A DNA stretch of 55,153 nt. It comes from Allohoeflea poritis (GTDB lineage Bacteria > Pseudomonadota > Alphaproteobacteria > Rhizobiales > Rhizobiaceae). The position numbers were made by a program, and so were the translations under genes. Under the pieces are notes generated by a model. It had not been told where the DNA came from. It saw only the letters and a list, made by a program, of their open reading frames with translations, and searched no databases. The stretch is taken from assembly GCF_027889715.1 (NCBI RefSeq), contig NZ_JAPJZH010000026.1:1-55153 (forward strand), read 5' to 3'. Position 1 is the first letter of the stretch; every line of letters starts with the position of its first letter. Below, piece after piece: positions 15,635 to 24,606 of this stretch.

Positions 15635-16793
15635 CGAAGACCTTCAGCGCCTAGCCTCGGAGGGCTTTGCCATCCGAATTGAGGCCGGTCACCTTCTCGT
15701 TGAGGAAATACCTTTTCTCGACGAAAACGGCTGCATTCGGCATGGCGTGTTTGCATGTCCATTGGATGCTACCGATGAGGCCACATTGCCGCCCCGTGAC
15801 CACGTCATGTCCTTTTCAGGCGGAATGCCTCACGACCGACATGGGAAGCCCCTGGCTGCCCTTGGACTGACAAGCCCGCGCTGCAGCGTAATCGGATCTC
15901 TTGTTTTTCAGCACGGCTTCTCAAACAAGCTGCGCGGTCCACGCGGGCCGCGCAGCTACGAGAGCTTCTATGAAAAAGTCATTACCTATGGGGACATCAT
16001 TATTGGCGAGGTCCAGGCCATTGATCCGTCGGCTACGGCACGCGTCGGCGCGCTTCCGACCAGCGACACCGAAAACGACCCATTCGTTTACCCCGACAGT
16101 GCCTCAGCGCGTGCTGGGACAGTCGAGTTGGCCTCCAAATTTAAAGACGAAATCGTCGCTTTCATCGGGCTCGGTGGAACCGGTGGGTATATTCTGGATC
16201 ATGTTGCAAAAACGCCCGTGTGCGAGACCCGTCTGATCGATGGCGACCGGCTGTATCCCTTCAACACATTTCGCGCGCCAGGTGCACCCCACAAATCCGA
16301 ACTCCAGCCTCCTCCCTATAAGGTCGATTATTATGCCCACCGTTACGGTCTGATTAAACGAAACATTATCCCGCATGCGGTCAACCTCACTCCGGAGACA
16401 TTTTATCTGCTCGACAGGACCACGTTTGCCTTTGTGTCAATCGATCCGTGCCCGGAAAAGGCGGCGATCATGGCAGAACTCGAACGGCGCGCCCTGCCTT
16501 TCGTAGATTCCGGTATGGGGCTTCACAAGGGCAGCAACGGAATCGGAGGAACGCTCAGGGCTGTGCTCAGCACCGAAGCAAACCGCGACCGGGTTCGCCC
16601 GCATATTCCCGTCGATCCTGGCGGACGCGATCCCATTTACGAAAACAACATCCAGATCTCTGATTTAAATAGCCTGAACGCAAATATGGCAGTCCAGCTT
16701 TGGAAGAGTTTTCGCGGTTTCTATGCCGATTTCGGCGAGCCTGTTTGGCTTTATCAGGTAGAGACGCGCCAATTTATCCGAGAGGCCGCATGA
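15609..16793 (+). CDS. DUF6791-ThiF fusion, E1-like activating enzyme
   Basis: The 394-aa protein has an N-terminal DUF6791 region (about residues 1-160, with LLVEEIPFLDENG and FSGGMPHDRHG), proposed in the literature to be E2-like. A C-terminal ThiF/E1 adenylation domain follows: the nucleotide loop FIGLGGTGGYILDH begins at residue 185, then LIDGDRLYPFNTFRAP, and VSIDPCPEKAAIM with Cys281. It should adenylate the C terminus of the upstream ubiquitin-like protein. Which cysteine forms the thioester is not clear. The ATG at 15609 is preferred over 15558 because it shortens the overlap and starts at the family N terminus. Its stop overlaps the next start as ATGA. Confidence 0.82.
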   Translation: MSRQLINRSEDLQRLASEGFAIRIEAGHLLVEEIPFLDENGCIRHGVFACPLDATDEATLPPRDHVMSFSGGMPHDRHGKPLAALGLTSPRCSVIGSLVFQHGFSNKLRGPRGPRSYESFYEKVITYGDIIIGEVQAIDPSATARVGALPTSDTENDPFVYPDSASARAGTVELASKFKDEIVAFIGLGGTGGYILDHVAKTPVCETRLIDGDRLYPFNTFRAPGAPHKSELQPPPYKVDYYAHRYGLIKRNIIPHAVNLTPETFYLLDRTTFAFVSIDPCPEKAAIMAELERRALPFVDSGMGLHKGSNGIGGTLRAVLSTEANRDRVRPHIPVDPGGRDPIYENNIQISDLNSLNANMAVQLWKSFRGFYADFGEPVWLYQVETRQFIREAA

Positions 16794-17242
16794 CGCGCTC
16801 CATCGAACGGCTCACACCCCGATTTGTTGAGTTCATCCCAAAAGCGCTGGAACCGGGCGTACTCTACATCTCTGTCGAGTACACAACGACGGCGCATAGC
16901 TGCGCCTGTGGATGTGGCGAGAAGGTTGTGCTCCCCCTCCACCCGACCGATTGGTGCCTCACCTTCGATGGCAAGTCGATCACTATGCGACCCTCTGTAG
17001 GAAACTGGGGATTTCCATGCCGGTCTCACTATCTGATCACGGGCAGCCAAATCGAATGGGCTTCAGATTGGTCTGAAGAACAAATCGCTGCCGGACGCAC
17101 CCGTGATGCAAAGCGCCGGTCTTCGTGGCACAAGGGTAACCGGGCAAAAGAACCGAAAGCTGTTGAACCAATTCGAGACACACGTGGCAACAATGGCCTG
17201 ATCCAGCGTTTGGTCGCGTTTGTGACGTGGTTCTGGCGCTGA
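16790..17242 (+). CDS. DUF6527 family protein of the ubiquitin-like operon
   Basis: The 150-aa protein matches DUF6527, a family that accompanies DUF6791-ThiF genes. It carries a likely metal site: HSCACGCGEK near residues 35-44 and a second cluster CRSHY near residues 78-82, with WCLTF between. The C terminus is basic and ends in a hydrophobic stretch. Its biochemical role is not established; a peptidase or target-binding function are both possible. It is translationally coupled to the E1-like gene (ATGA). A JAB-type deubiquitinase, common in such operons, is not present. Confidence 0.72.
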   Translation: MTRSIERLTPRFVEFIPKALEPGVLYISVEYTTTAHSCACGCGEKVVLPLHPTDWCLTFDGKSITMRPSVGNWGFPCRSHYLITGSQIEWASDWSEEQIAAGRTRDAKRRSSWHKGNRAKEPKAVEPIRDTRGNNGLIQRLVAFVTWFWR

Positions 17243-17469
17243 GACAATACACCAAATCAGCGGTGCCCTTTTGGAACTGCGAGACTGGCGCGGTTGTACT
17301 AGAGGGACGGTTGAGGATGTTATTTGTGAAATTGAAGGTTAATTGGACCAAAGCAGTTTATCACGCAGCTGTGTGGAGAAGTCCCCGCTAACAGCGTTGG
17401 TTGCGGCTGCTCCAACCATCTGGTCTTTTGGCTTGCGCGGTAAATCGCGCTTCATACCGCCCATCATAC

Positions 17470-18411
17470 CTACTTGCGCATTACCGGTGTCAGACTTCCG
17501 TGCGTGGTCTCCGGATCAAAATCCAGAACAAAGGACTCGACTGGCTGCAAGACACTTTCATCGGACGACCAATCCCACTGGATTGGCAAGCCGTATCCGA
17601 TCTTCACAATTCCGCCTTCCTCAGCAGCCAGCGCATTTGTCCACCGAATGCCAAGACCACCATCCGGCACAACATGATTATCCAGTTTATCGGGCCGGAG
17701 CCTGATCTGAAGGCAAACCGAACCGCTGCAAAAAACAAACACCATATGGGGCAGCGGATCGTCCGGAGCTTTCCGGCGTAGAAGCGTTCCCGTGACGAGA
17801 GGCGGAGAGTTTCCTATAAGGGCGAATGAAGCGCCGACCTCTAGCGGCACCATATCCGCGCCGCTCCCAGGATCACCGATCCAAGCGATGAGTTTCCCGA
17901 AGTTGCCAAGCTCCTTTTCCGGCAGTAGCGCAAGGCCCATCTTGCATAGCGCCTTGTAGGCCAGCAGCGGTACAAACTTATCACCCTTTACCCCGATCAC
18001 CGCCTTCATGTTTCCCGTAGCAGGGTCTATTCCTACACCACCGCTCTCTGCCCGAATACTAATTCGCCGTCTGCCGCCTTCCATGCTGTGACGAATTTTC
18101 GAATTGCTTTGCGAACGCCCGGTTTGCCTGATGCCTTTTTTGCCCTTTACTCCGCCCAGCGTAAGGAAAGGACCAACAGCCTTGGCAAGTGCGTCCTCGT
18201 AAACTGAAAACTTCCCGTTGCAGCTATCGCACTCGTCGACTGACATCACCCATTTGTTGCCCAGCGCCTCGGGAAAGGTATGCGCCACCTTCTTGAATTT
18301 CCTGCTATCCTGGCATCCGCAATACCGGCAGATTCCAGCCGTGCCGACCATCTGCCTCTGATCGCCTTCGGATGCCTGCACCTGGACCGCTATTTCATAC
18401 ACCTCGTTCAT
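17470..18411 (-). CDS. HNH/treble-clef nuclease-like protein
   Basis: The 313-aa protein begins with a zinc-type cluster, CRYCG near residues 28-32, then VAHTFPEALGNK and DECDSCNGKFS, which matches the HNH endonuclease 5-like pattern (Cys pair, AH-x-PE-x-LGN, then a second Cys pair). The remaining 200 residues are not recognised. The ATG at 18411 is chosen; a GTG at 18441 would add ten residues. It converges on the ubiquitin-like operon across a 227-base gap that shows no gene, and lies beside the integrase. A defence nuclease is likely. Confidence 0.65.
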   Translation of the reverse strand: MNEVYEIAVQVQASEGDQRQMVGTAGICRYCGCQDSRKFKKVAHTFPEALGNKWVMSVDECDSCNGKFSVYEDALAKAVGPFLTLGGVKGKKGIRQTGRSQSNSKIRHSMEGGRRRISIRAESGGVGIDPATGNMKAVIGVKGDKFVPLLAYKALCKMGLALLPEKELGNFGKLIAWIGDPGSGADMVPLEVGASFALIGNSPPLVTGTLLRRKAPDDPLPHMVFVFCSGSVCLQIRLRPDKLDNHVVPDGGLGIRWTNALAAEEGGIVKIGYGLPIQWDWSSDESVLQPVESFVLDFDPETTHGSLTPVMRK

Positions 18412-18500
18412 TCCCGATCTCTTGAAGCGCACGGGCCCCACACCGCATCAATTAGCAAGCCAACAATCAATCGCCCATCTCCATCCCCTTTGACAGATTG

Positions 18501-19661
18501 TCATGAAGCGGCTGCTGATATCGAGATGCCTTCGGCAATCCTATCAGCAGCCGACTTGATTGGGTCATTCGCCAGATGAGCATAACGGGCTGTCGTTTGC
18601 ACCTGTGAGTGTCCTAGCAGTTTTCCGATCATTGGAAGGCCTTCGCCAACGATGAGACCGCGGCTGGCGAAGGAGTGGCGGAGATCGTGTATCCGGACAT
18701 CGTCCAGTTTTGCCAATGCCCGAATGCGCCGCCACGGATGCTGCAAGTCTGTCAAATGGCTGCTCGGTTTCTTTCCTGTAATGACGAAGTCGTTGTCTTC
18801 AAGCTTCTTGATGTTCTTCAGCAGGTCGACGGCGGCGAGGCCAAGATGAACCGTTTTAGGTCCGGTCTTGGAGTCGGGAAGGCGAAGCTCTTTTGCATCG
18901 AGATCGACGTAACTCCATTTAAGTGTCATGATCTCATTCAGCCGGCATCCAGTTAGCATGAGCAACCAGATGGCATCGATCGCCGACCGGGTTTCAGATT
19001 TCTCCGCTTCGGTTATTCTTAATGCCTCACCGAGCTTTTTGTATTCGGCATCGGACAGGAACCGTTCACGCTTTTCCTCCTTGTATTTCTTCACGTGGCG
19101 GCAAGGGTTCGAGCCGTCCGGGCGCAAGCCCCAAATTTCAGCCAGGTTGAACATCTTGGAAAGAACGCCGAGAGTCCGGTTTGCCTGATAGGGCTTGTCC
19201 CGGAGATTATGGTGGATCTTGGCAATATCGGCGCGCTCAATGTCGATAATCTTCCGGGTGCCGATCTTTGGATTGATGAACAGCTCAACCGACCGCCGAT
19301 ACTCCCGTTCGGTTGTGGGGCGGCAATGGGTTGGGACATATTCCTCCAGAAAACGTTTGCCCAGATCCTTTATTGTCGGCGATTTCCGCATACGGGAATG
19401 TTCAGCGGACGGATCCCGGCCGGCCTTGGCTTCTGCGATGATGGTTCGTGCATTGGTTCTGGCTTGCTCGACGGTGATGGGACCGTGGGTTCCGATCGTC
19501 ATTTTTATTTGCCGCCCCCGGCAGCGACATTTGACGATGTAGGATTTCCGACCGCTTGGGCGCACCCGGATTCCGAAGCCTGCCAATTCGTCATCCCAGT
19601 GCACGATATCGGATGTTTCTGGCTTCAGTGCATCTACAACACGTTTGGTGAGTTTCGGCAT
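18501..19661 (-). CDS. int: Tyrosine recombinase integrase of the ICE
   Basis: The 386-aa integrase starts with the DUF4102-type arm-binding domain (about residues 1-85), then a core-binding SAM-like domain (about 95-185). The catalytic domain contains TGCRLNEIMTLKW (Arg), HDLRHSFAS (His-x-x-Arg) and LLGHSQVQTTARYAHL (His and the nucleophile Tyr). All catalytic residues are present. It reads away from the att site, starting 189 bases left of the tRNA fragment. Integrases of this type commonly use tRNA 3' ends. Confidence 0.93.
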   Translation of the reverse strand: MPKLTKRVVDALKPETSDIVHWDDELAGFGIRVRPSGRKSYIVKCRCRGRQIKMTIGTHGPITVEQARTNARTIIAEAKAGRDPSAEHSRMRKSPTIKDLGKRFLEEYVPTHCRPTTEREYRRSVELFINPKIGTRKIIDIERADIAKIHHNLRDKPYQANRTLGVLSKMFNLAEIWGLRPDGSNPCRHVKKYKEEKRERFLSDAEYKKLGEALRITEAEKSETRSAIDAIWLLMLTGCRLNEIMTLKWSYVDLDAKELRLPDSKTGPKTVHLGLAAVDLLKNIKKLEDNDFVITGKKPSSHLTDLQHPWRRIRALAKLDDVRIHDLRHSFASRGLIVGEGLPMIGKLLGHSQVQTTARYAHLANDPIKSAADRIAEGISISAAAS

Positions 19662-19849
19662 TTCGCGGCTCCTCGTTGCACGCGATACCCGCTCATTTTG
19701 GGTACCATATGGGTACCACTTGGGAGCAAGTTCGCGCTAACTGAAGCCTAGTCTAGCAAATCAGGATGTTAGAAATAACCCTTCATATGCAATAGGTTAT
19801 CTAAAATTATCCGGCTCTATCCAGCGTGGCGAAAACCGCATTAAACGAT

Positions 19850-19896
<47 letters not shown>

Positions 19897-19901
19897 AATA
19901 A

Positions 19902-19925
19902 GCCGCCCCTCGGGGCGGCTTTTTT
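19902..19925 (+). terminator. Rho-independent terminator of the interrupted tRNA-fMet/rrn unit
   Basis: GCCGCCCC-TC-GGGGCGGC forms an 8-bp GC stem followed by six Ts, eight bases after the tRNA CCA end. It would have ended transcription of the original tRNA-fMet gene before insertion. The rest of 19662-20046 holds the integrase promoter side, the att core and no further gene. Confidence 0.88.
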
Positions 19926-20046
19926 GTTGCTTCCGGCGGACGTCGATTTGAACCTGACTGGGTGGTCATGGCGTATTGCCGACAGGCAATCGTCCATGGG
20001 ACAGAAATCCCGCCGCCCCACCTCATCGCCAACTCGTGCGCGGGGG

Positions 20047-20463
20047 ATGCCGATTTTAATCGGACCACAGGCCGGTATTGCAACGGCCGGGGTTCTGTGT
20101 GAAACAAAAGATCAGTCGATGCATTGGAGTTCGATCAGAACATTGAATGGTGCAAACGAACTGGTATCCGCCGAAATAACGCCACAGGCGAGCAAGTCGG
20201 AGCAGGCAGCGCGGCAGTTGCAGCAGTCAGGGTTTCGTGTCTTGTCCATCGGCGAAACCATAAGCGTGGATGGCAGCCCGGCGCTTTGGACATCGCGTTT
20301 TGGCGTGCAATTCGAAACCACCGGTGAAGAAGCCGCTCCCGGGTCTTTTCCGGGCGGGTCCGAACCTCGCCAGGTGCCGATAGAGTCGACATTGTCGATT
20401 CCCCAGGACCTCGAGAGTTTCATCAAGGGCGTTTCGTTCGTCGCGCCGCCGGAGTTTTTCTGA
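20047..20463 (+). CDS. Stand-alone S8 propeptide-like protein
   Basis: This 138-aa protein resembles the N-terminal 145 residues of the subtilase 280 bases downstream. The clearest match is SIGETISVDGSPALWTSRFG here against HIGTYSISGEGPRRLWENVFG there, preceded in both by an Ala/Leu-rich helix and followed by an IPQDL / IPTVL segment and a PPEF / PPTF end. Subtilisin propeptides act as folding aids and tight inhibitors, so this may be an inhibitor or chaperone for the neighbour. The ATG at 20047 is likely; an ATG at 19924 would read through the terminator. The gap 20464-20742 shows no gene. Confidence 0.6.
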   Translation: MPILIGPQAGIATAGVLCETKDQSMHWSSIRTLNGANELVSAEITPQASKSEQAARQLQQSGFRVLSIGETISVDGSPALWTSRFGVQFETTGEEAAPGSFPGGSEPRQVPIESTLSIPQDLESFIKGVSFVAPPEFF

Positions 20464-20742
20464 TGTCGCCCTGCGGCTGAAACGGCCATCGTTCTGATGT
20501 CGGGGCGTGCCACGCAACGGAACTCCCGTGCATCGAAATCGCAACGAATACATCACCCGGAACTGCCCGGGACCTGCCGGAAGAACGCCGGTTGCAGCCT
20601 GAAAACGGTCCCAATCCATCGAACGTGAAAAACCTCACATACAGCCCTCGTGGCAAACCCCATGCTGGGAGTTTGCATGCAGTTCATCCAGTAAGACCGG
20701 ATCGAATCCTGCAATGACGTTGACTTTCAGGAGGCTAGCACG

Positions 20743-22215
20743 ATGGCGAAAAAGGCTAAAAGCAAGGCAAGCGGGAAGACAGCGGCGAAAACTGTCTACT
20801 TCGAAGCAGCAGTGGTCAGCGATGGGTGGTCGATGTTCACATCGGACACCAGCCTGACTCCGGAAAATATCGGCAAATTGTCACCGCCGCAGGAGCGTTG
20901 CACCGAAGCGGCCAAGGCCCTCAAGGCACTGGGTTTCACGGTACGGCATATCGGAACATATTCGATAAGCGGTGAGGGTCCCCGCAGATTATGGGAAAAC
21001 GTTTTTGGCACCAAGGTCCAGCGGCGCAGCGAGTTGATCAGCGAGGCCCATCCGAGCCTTGGCAAGATGAGTTATCTTTCTCACAAGGCCGATACACCTT
21101 TCGAGATTCCCACGGTGCTCAGGGGGCTGGTTGAACGAGCCTATCCGCAGCGACCGCCGACATTCTACGAATCTCCGCTCCCGCCAAGGGTCAACTACCA
21201 TCATCTGCAGGTGCCCGCGGACGTTTCGATGATCCTGAGATCCGATGTCGCCCGCAAAGATGGTGTCACCGGCAAAGGTGTACTCGTTGCCATGGTGGAC
21301 AGCGGTTTCTACAAGCATCCTTTCTATAGCTGGCATGGCTACAATTACAATGCGACACTGGCGCCGGATGCCATCGATGTCGACCAGGATGCCAACGGCC
21401 ACGGCACCGCAGAGGCGGCAAACATATTTGCAAGTGCGCCCGATATTGATTTCATTGGCGTCAAGATGGGCGGCAATGCAACGCTGGCGTTCAAGACCGC
21501 GTCGGATTTGCATCCGGCCATCATGACAAACAGCTGGGGCTACAGCATTCAGAATCCGCCTCTTCCGAATTCTCTGCTGCCGCTGCAGGCCGCTGTCATC
21601 GAGGCGGTTGCCGTACGCGGAATAACCGTCTGCTTCTCTGCCGGAAACGGCCATTGGGGTTGGCCGGGACAAATGCCGGAAGTCATTTCGGTCGGCGGCG
21701 TGTTTGCCCATAGCGACATTGTCGGCAACGATTTCGATCTGGAGGCGTCAAACTACGCCAGCAGCTTCGACAGCAACCTCTATCCAGGCCGGCATGTCCC
21801 GGATGTGTGCGGCCTTGTCGGAATGCAGCCGCGGGGTATCTACATCATGCTGCCGGTTCCGCCACAGAGCCAAATAGACACGGGCCTCGCCGGCGGGGTG
21901 TTTCCAAACGGTGACGAGACCGCCGCAGATGATGGCTGGGCCGTCATCAGCGGGACCAGCGCTTCATCACCTCAGATCGCAGGCGTATGCGCGCTGCTGA
22001 AGCAGCTGCAGCCCGGCATTTCGCCCACATTGATGAAATCAATTCTCATGGCTTCGGCCCGCGATGTTAAGGCCGGCCAAAGCAACCATGGTCAACCGGC
22101 CGGAAACGGACATGACGGAGCAACCGGTGCCGGACTTGTTGACGCGAATGTGGCTTGCCAACTGGCGCGTTCGGTCAAGATTCGCAACATTCATGATCTG
22201 CCTGCGCCCGTTTAG
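20743..22215 (+). CDS. S8 family serine peptidase (subtilase)
   Basis: The 490-aa protein has a propeptide-like region (about residues 17-150) and a subtilase domain with the full triad: D186 in VAMVDSGF, H220 in NGHGTAEAA and S406 in SGTSASSPQIAG. N263 (TNSWGY) and N302 (FSAGNG) are the conserved structural/oxyanion asparagines. The first 15 residues are Lys-rich with no clear signal peptide, so secretion, if any, is not by a standard Sec signal. AGGAGG lies 8 bases before the ATG. The gene follows a stand-alone homologue of its own propeptide. Confidence 0.88.
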   Translation: MAKKAKSKASGKTAAKTVYFEAAVVSDGWSMFTSDTSLTPENIGKLSPPQERCTEAAKALKALGFTVRHIGTYSISGEGPRRLWENVFGTKVQRRSELISEAHPSLGKMSYLSHKADTPFEIPTVLRGLVERAYPQRPPTFYESPLPPRVNYHHLQVPADVSMILRSDVARKDGVTGKGVLVAMVDSGFYKHPFYSWHGYNYNATLAPDAIDVDQDANGHGTAEAANIFASAPDIDFIGVKMGGNATLAFKTASDLHPAIMTNSWGYSIQNPPLPNSLLPLQAAVIEAVAVRGITVCFSAGNGHWGWPGQMPEVISVGGVFAHSDIVGNDFDLEASNYASSFDSNLYPGRHVPDVCGLVGMQPRGIYIMLPVPPQSQIDTGLAGGVFPNGDETAADDGWAVISGTSASSPQIAGVCALLKQLQPGISPTLMKSILMASARDVKAGQSNHGQPAGNGHDGATGAGLVDANVACQLARSVKIRNIHDLPAPV

Positions 22216-22262
22216 GCACAACAGCGCAGATCTCCTCATCTCGTGCGCAAAACGCCCGGTGA

Positions 22263-22293
22263 GATCGGCGCGCACCGGTGCGTGCCGCCGATC
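22263..22293. other. Long hairpin after the subtilase gene
   Basis: GATCGGCG (22263-22270) pairs with CGCCGATC (22286-22293). The loop contains a 12-bp palindrome, CGCACCGGTGCG (22271-22282), so a nearly continuous 14-bp stem with a 3-base bulge can form. There is no T-run, so it is not a typical terminator. It could slow RNA decay or be part of degenerate rRNA-linked DNA. Confidence 0.4.
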
Positions 22294-22334
22294 ATTCTGC
22301 CGGTCGTAATGGCCACCCGGTTTCGCCCTTTGCC

Positions 22335-22446
22335 GACCTGGTGGTCATGGCGGGGTGCCTGCACCCGTTCGCATCCCGAACACGGCCGTGAAACACCCCT
22401 GCGCCAATGGTACTTCGTCTCAAGACGCGGGAGAGTAGGTCACCGC
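22335..22446 (+). rRNA. rrf: 5S rRNA gene, lone and truncated at the 3' end
   Basis: About 112 bases match alphaproteobacterial 5S rRNA: GACCTGGTGGTCATGGCGGGG at the start, the conserved loop CCGAACACGGCCGTGAAAC, and GGTACTTCGTCTCAAGACGC and GGGAGAGTAGGTCACCGC at the end. The final CCAGGTC strand that should pair with the 5' end is replaced by ATATCCG, so helix I cannot form. No 23S or 16S precedes it. It is probably a pseudogene, perhaps a remnant of a rearranged rrn operon. The rest of 22216-22629 has the hairpin upstream and no gene. Confidence 0.8.
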
Positions 22447-22629
22447 ATATCCGCAAAACGCAAAATACCTTCTCTGAAACGATGTTCGAGCCAAGCCATT
22501 TCCAGCGCCGACCAGGGTGCAAGTTTCGCTCCGGCACCTGTATAGGCGGTCGCGCCTTTGCAGCTTGCGTCGCTGCTTCGTGCCAACTCGCGGAATTTTC
22601 TTTCAGAGCGCCAAATCCCGGAGGCAAGG

Positions 22630-24606
22630 TCATCTGGACCAATCGAGGCCGTTGTTGGCGAAGGCGTTCTTGATATTCCCACTGTGCTTTTTCAGTGCCC
22701 AGGCTGTGTAATTGTACAAGGCATAAAGGCGGGCCGGGTCCGTCTTGATCAGAAAGCCGGGCTGATCGAAAAATGTTCCAAGGTGCGGGAAGCCGTTCGA
22801 CCCGACGCCTCGTCGCTTTTTGTCGACGGGGCGCAGATCTTCGTCCAGGTCCAGCGCATTGCGAATGGCACGAATGTCTCTTTTGCTCATACCCGCATTC
22901 CGCGCGGCTGTCCTGACCCGTTCGGCCCATTCCCCATCCAGCCCGAGATAGAGAATGCAGATACGCGGCGCATAGCTGCGCCCAACAGCCCCGGCGTCGC
23001 CGGGATCATAGACATAGCGGTTGCAGCTCAGGCGATTGTTGTCCCGAAGCTCCTGCGCCACATGAAGCAAATGGTAATAGCCATCGAGTTCGTTCCTTCC
23101 GGCAGGTGTCGGGCTGTCTGCCAGTTTCAAGCCGACATTGTGAATATGATTCCTGGTGCGGACAAAGAAGCTCGGTATGTCACCGCCGATCATCCTGATG
23201 CAGTTTTGCATGCCGCTATCGAGCTTTTCGGGATCCTGCGGCTCGGGTCTCAGCCGGTCCAGAGCGGCTTTGCAGTCTTCGATCATCTGCGCGTTTAGCG
23301 GATAGACGGAATTGGCAAGGACGAGAATGTTCTCAACCTGGCGCGCCAGCAGTGGCGCAAGTCCCAGATTGTCCTCATGGCCGCCATCCCCATGCGCCCA
23401 TTCCTTTTCATAGATCTCGCCGGCCGGCGCCGATACAAAGGATTGCCTCGGACTGCGGCGGTCACCCGGAACAAAGTGCTCCGGGAAACCGAAATTGGCG
23501 GCAAGAAACCGCAAGGCCCGAATGGACACAGCGGTCTCGACCGGCGCCGCGCCTGATACGGCAGCCATATTGGCAAGGGAGAAATTGAGCCGGTCCTGGT
23601 CTGACCGGTTGCCCCATAATGGATCACGCAGTTTGAGTGTCCTCATAGGTCCTGCCAGGCCCGGGTCTTCCGTCACATAGTCATAACCGAACGATTCCAC
23701 GAAACCGCCGCCAAACTCGAATTTGGTTCCGTTGCGCGTTTCGTAGTCAATCTTCCGCGGGATACCCGTGTAAAGCGGCGTCATCTCCATTCGGAACTTA
23801 CCATCCGGCTCGACAAGCGTGCGCCGTGTAAGGACGACACCACCGACAATCAGATAAGGACGCTTGCGCTCGACATAATGAATTGTGCTGCGGGCAATTC
23901 GCTCATTGCCTCTGTTTTCCCGGCGTATCCGGTCCCGGTCGGTTTTGCGCCAGGTGAACAGGCTGTCGGGGTCATTCCTTTTACTGCGGCTCAAACCAAA
24001 TGGTCTGAGATAGATTTCTCCGAGCGCATTGGAGAAGGACTCGTCGAAGCGGCCCTGCGTCCAGGCGTTGATCACCTTGCCGGTGACCGCTCCGTCAGCG
24101 ATTGCGCCGAGCATGGATCCGGGTGCGAATTCAACCGGATTTTTCTCTGTCACAATTCCGGGCAGGCGCAGCGCGACCTCCTCCGGAGATTTCGAAACGC
24201 CGAGAAACGTCGATTGATCGCAGTGCACGTCGCTTTCGGCCGGACAGTTTTTCAAAAACGTATAGGGAATGGCCGTCCAACTGCCTCCGGAGATCGCGGA
24301 GATATAGCGCACCTTGTCGATCCAGCCGAGGTCATGAAGAGCCCGCAATTGCCCCAAGGCCGCGGGTGCGGCCCTGTTCCCGCCGCCCTGGAACGCGACA
24401 CCGAACGATTGTCTGTGTTTGGAAATGGCATTATCGGCCATTTCCGGATAATCGAGACCGGAGAGCGGTGTCTTCCAGTATTGCGCAACGAAGAAAGACG
24501 TCGTTGTGTCCTCGACGCGCGAGTGGATGGTGCAGGCTGACAGCGCCGTAGCGGCGAGGAAAACGATCAATGCCGAGGTCAACCGTCGTGGCAATGAATT
24601 CCGCAT
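22630..24606 (-). CDS. Patatin/cPLA2-like phospholipase lipoprotein
   Basis: The 658-aa protein opens with a lipoprotein signal (LSAC, Cys25). GVAFQGGGNRAAPAALG (residues 69-85) is the Gly-rich oxyanion loop, AISGGSW (S106) the nucleophile elbow, and GDGGHEDNLG near residue 405 carries the catalytic Asp of the Ser-Asp dyad. This resembles the cPLA2/lysophospholipase branch more than short bacterial patatins. The likely location is the outer or inner membrane, facing the periplasm or outside. Its ATG overlaps the stop of the upstream MBL gene by one base (TAATG), so the two work together or at least are co-translated. Confidence 0.82.
   Translation of the reverse strand: MRNSLPRRLTSALIVFLAATALSACTIHSRVEDTTTSFFVAQYWKTPLSGLDYPEMADNAISKHRQSFGVAFQGGGNRAAPAALGQLRALHDLGWIDKVRYISAISGGSWTAIPYTFLKNCPAESDVHCDQSTFLGVSKSPEEVALRLPGIVTEKNPVEFAPGSMLGAIADGAVTGKVINAWTQGRFDESFSNALGEIYLRPFGLSRSKRNDPDSLFTWRKTDRDRIRRENRGNERIARSTIHYVERKRPYLIVGGVVLTRRTLVEPDGKFRMEMTPLYTGIPRKIDYETRNGTKFEFGGGFVESFGYDYVTEDPGLAGPMRTLKLRDPLWGNRSDQDRLNFSLANMAAVSGAAPVETAVSIRALRFLAANFGFPEHFVPGDRRSPRQSFVSAPAGEIYEKEWAHGDGGHEDNLGLAPLLARQVENILVLANSVYPLNAQMIEDCKAALDRLRPEPQDPEKLDSGMQNCIRMIGGDIPSFFVRTRNHIHNVGLKLADSPTPAGRNELDGYYHLLHVAQELRDNNRLSCNRYVYDPGDAGAVGRSYAPRICILYLGLDGEWAERVRTAARNAGMSKRDIRAIRNALDLDEDLRPVDKKRRGVGSNGFPHLGTFFDQPGFLIKTDPARLYALYNYTAWALKKHSGNIKNAFANNGLDWSR

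Noticed and set aside
17343-17781. Plus-strand frames between the DUF6527 and HNH genes
   Set aside because: They run antisense to the HNH gene and show biased, repeat-free composition with no domain.
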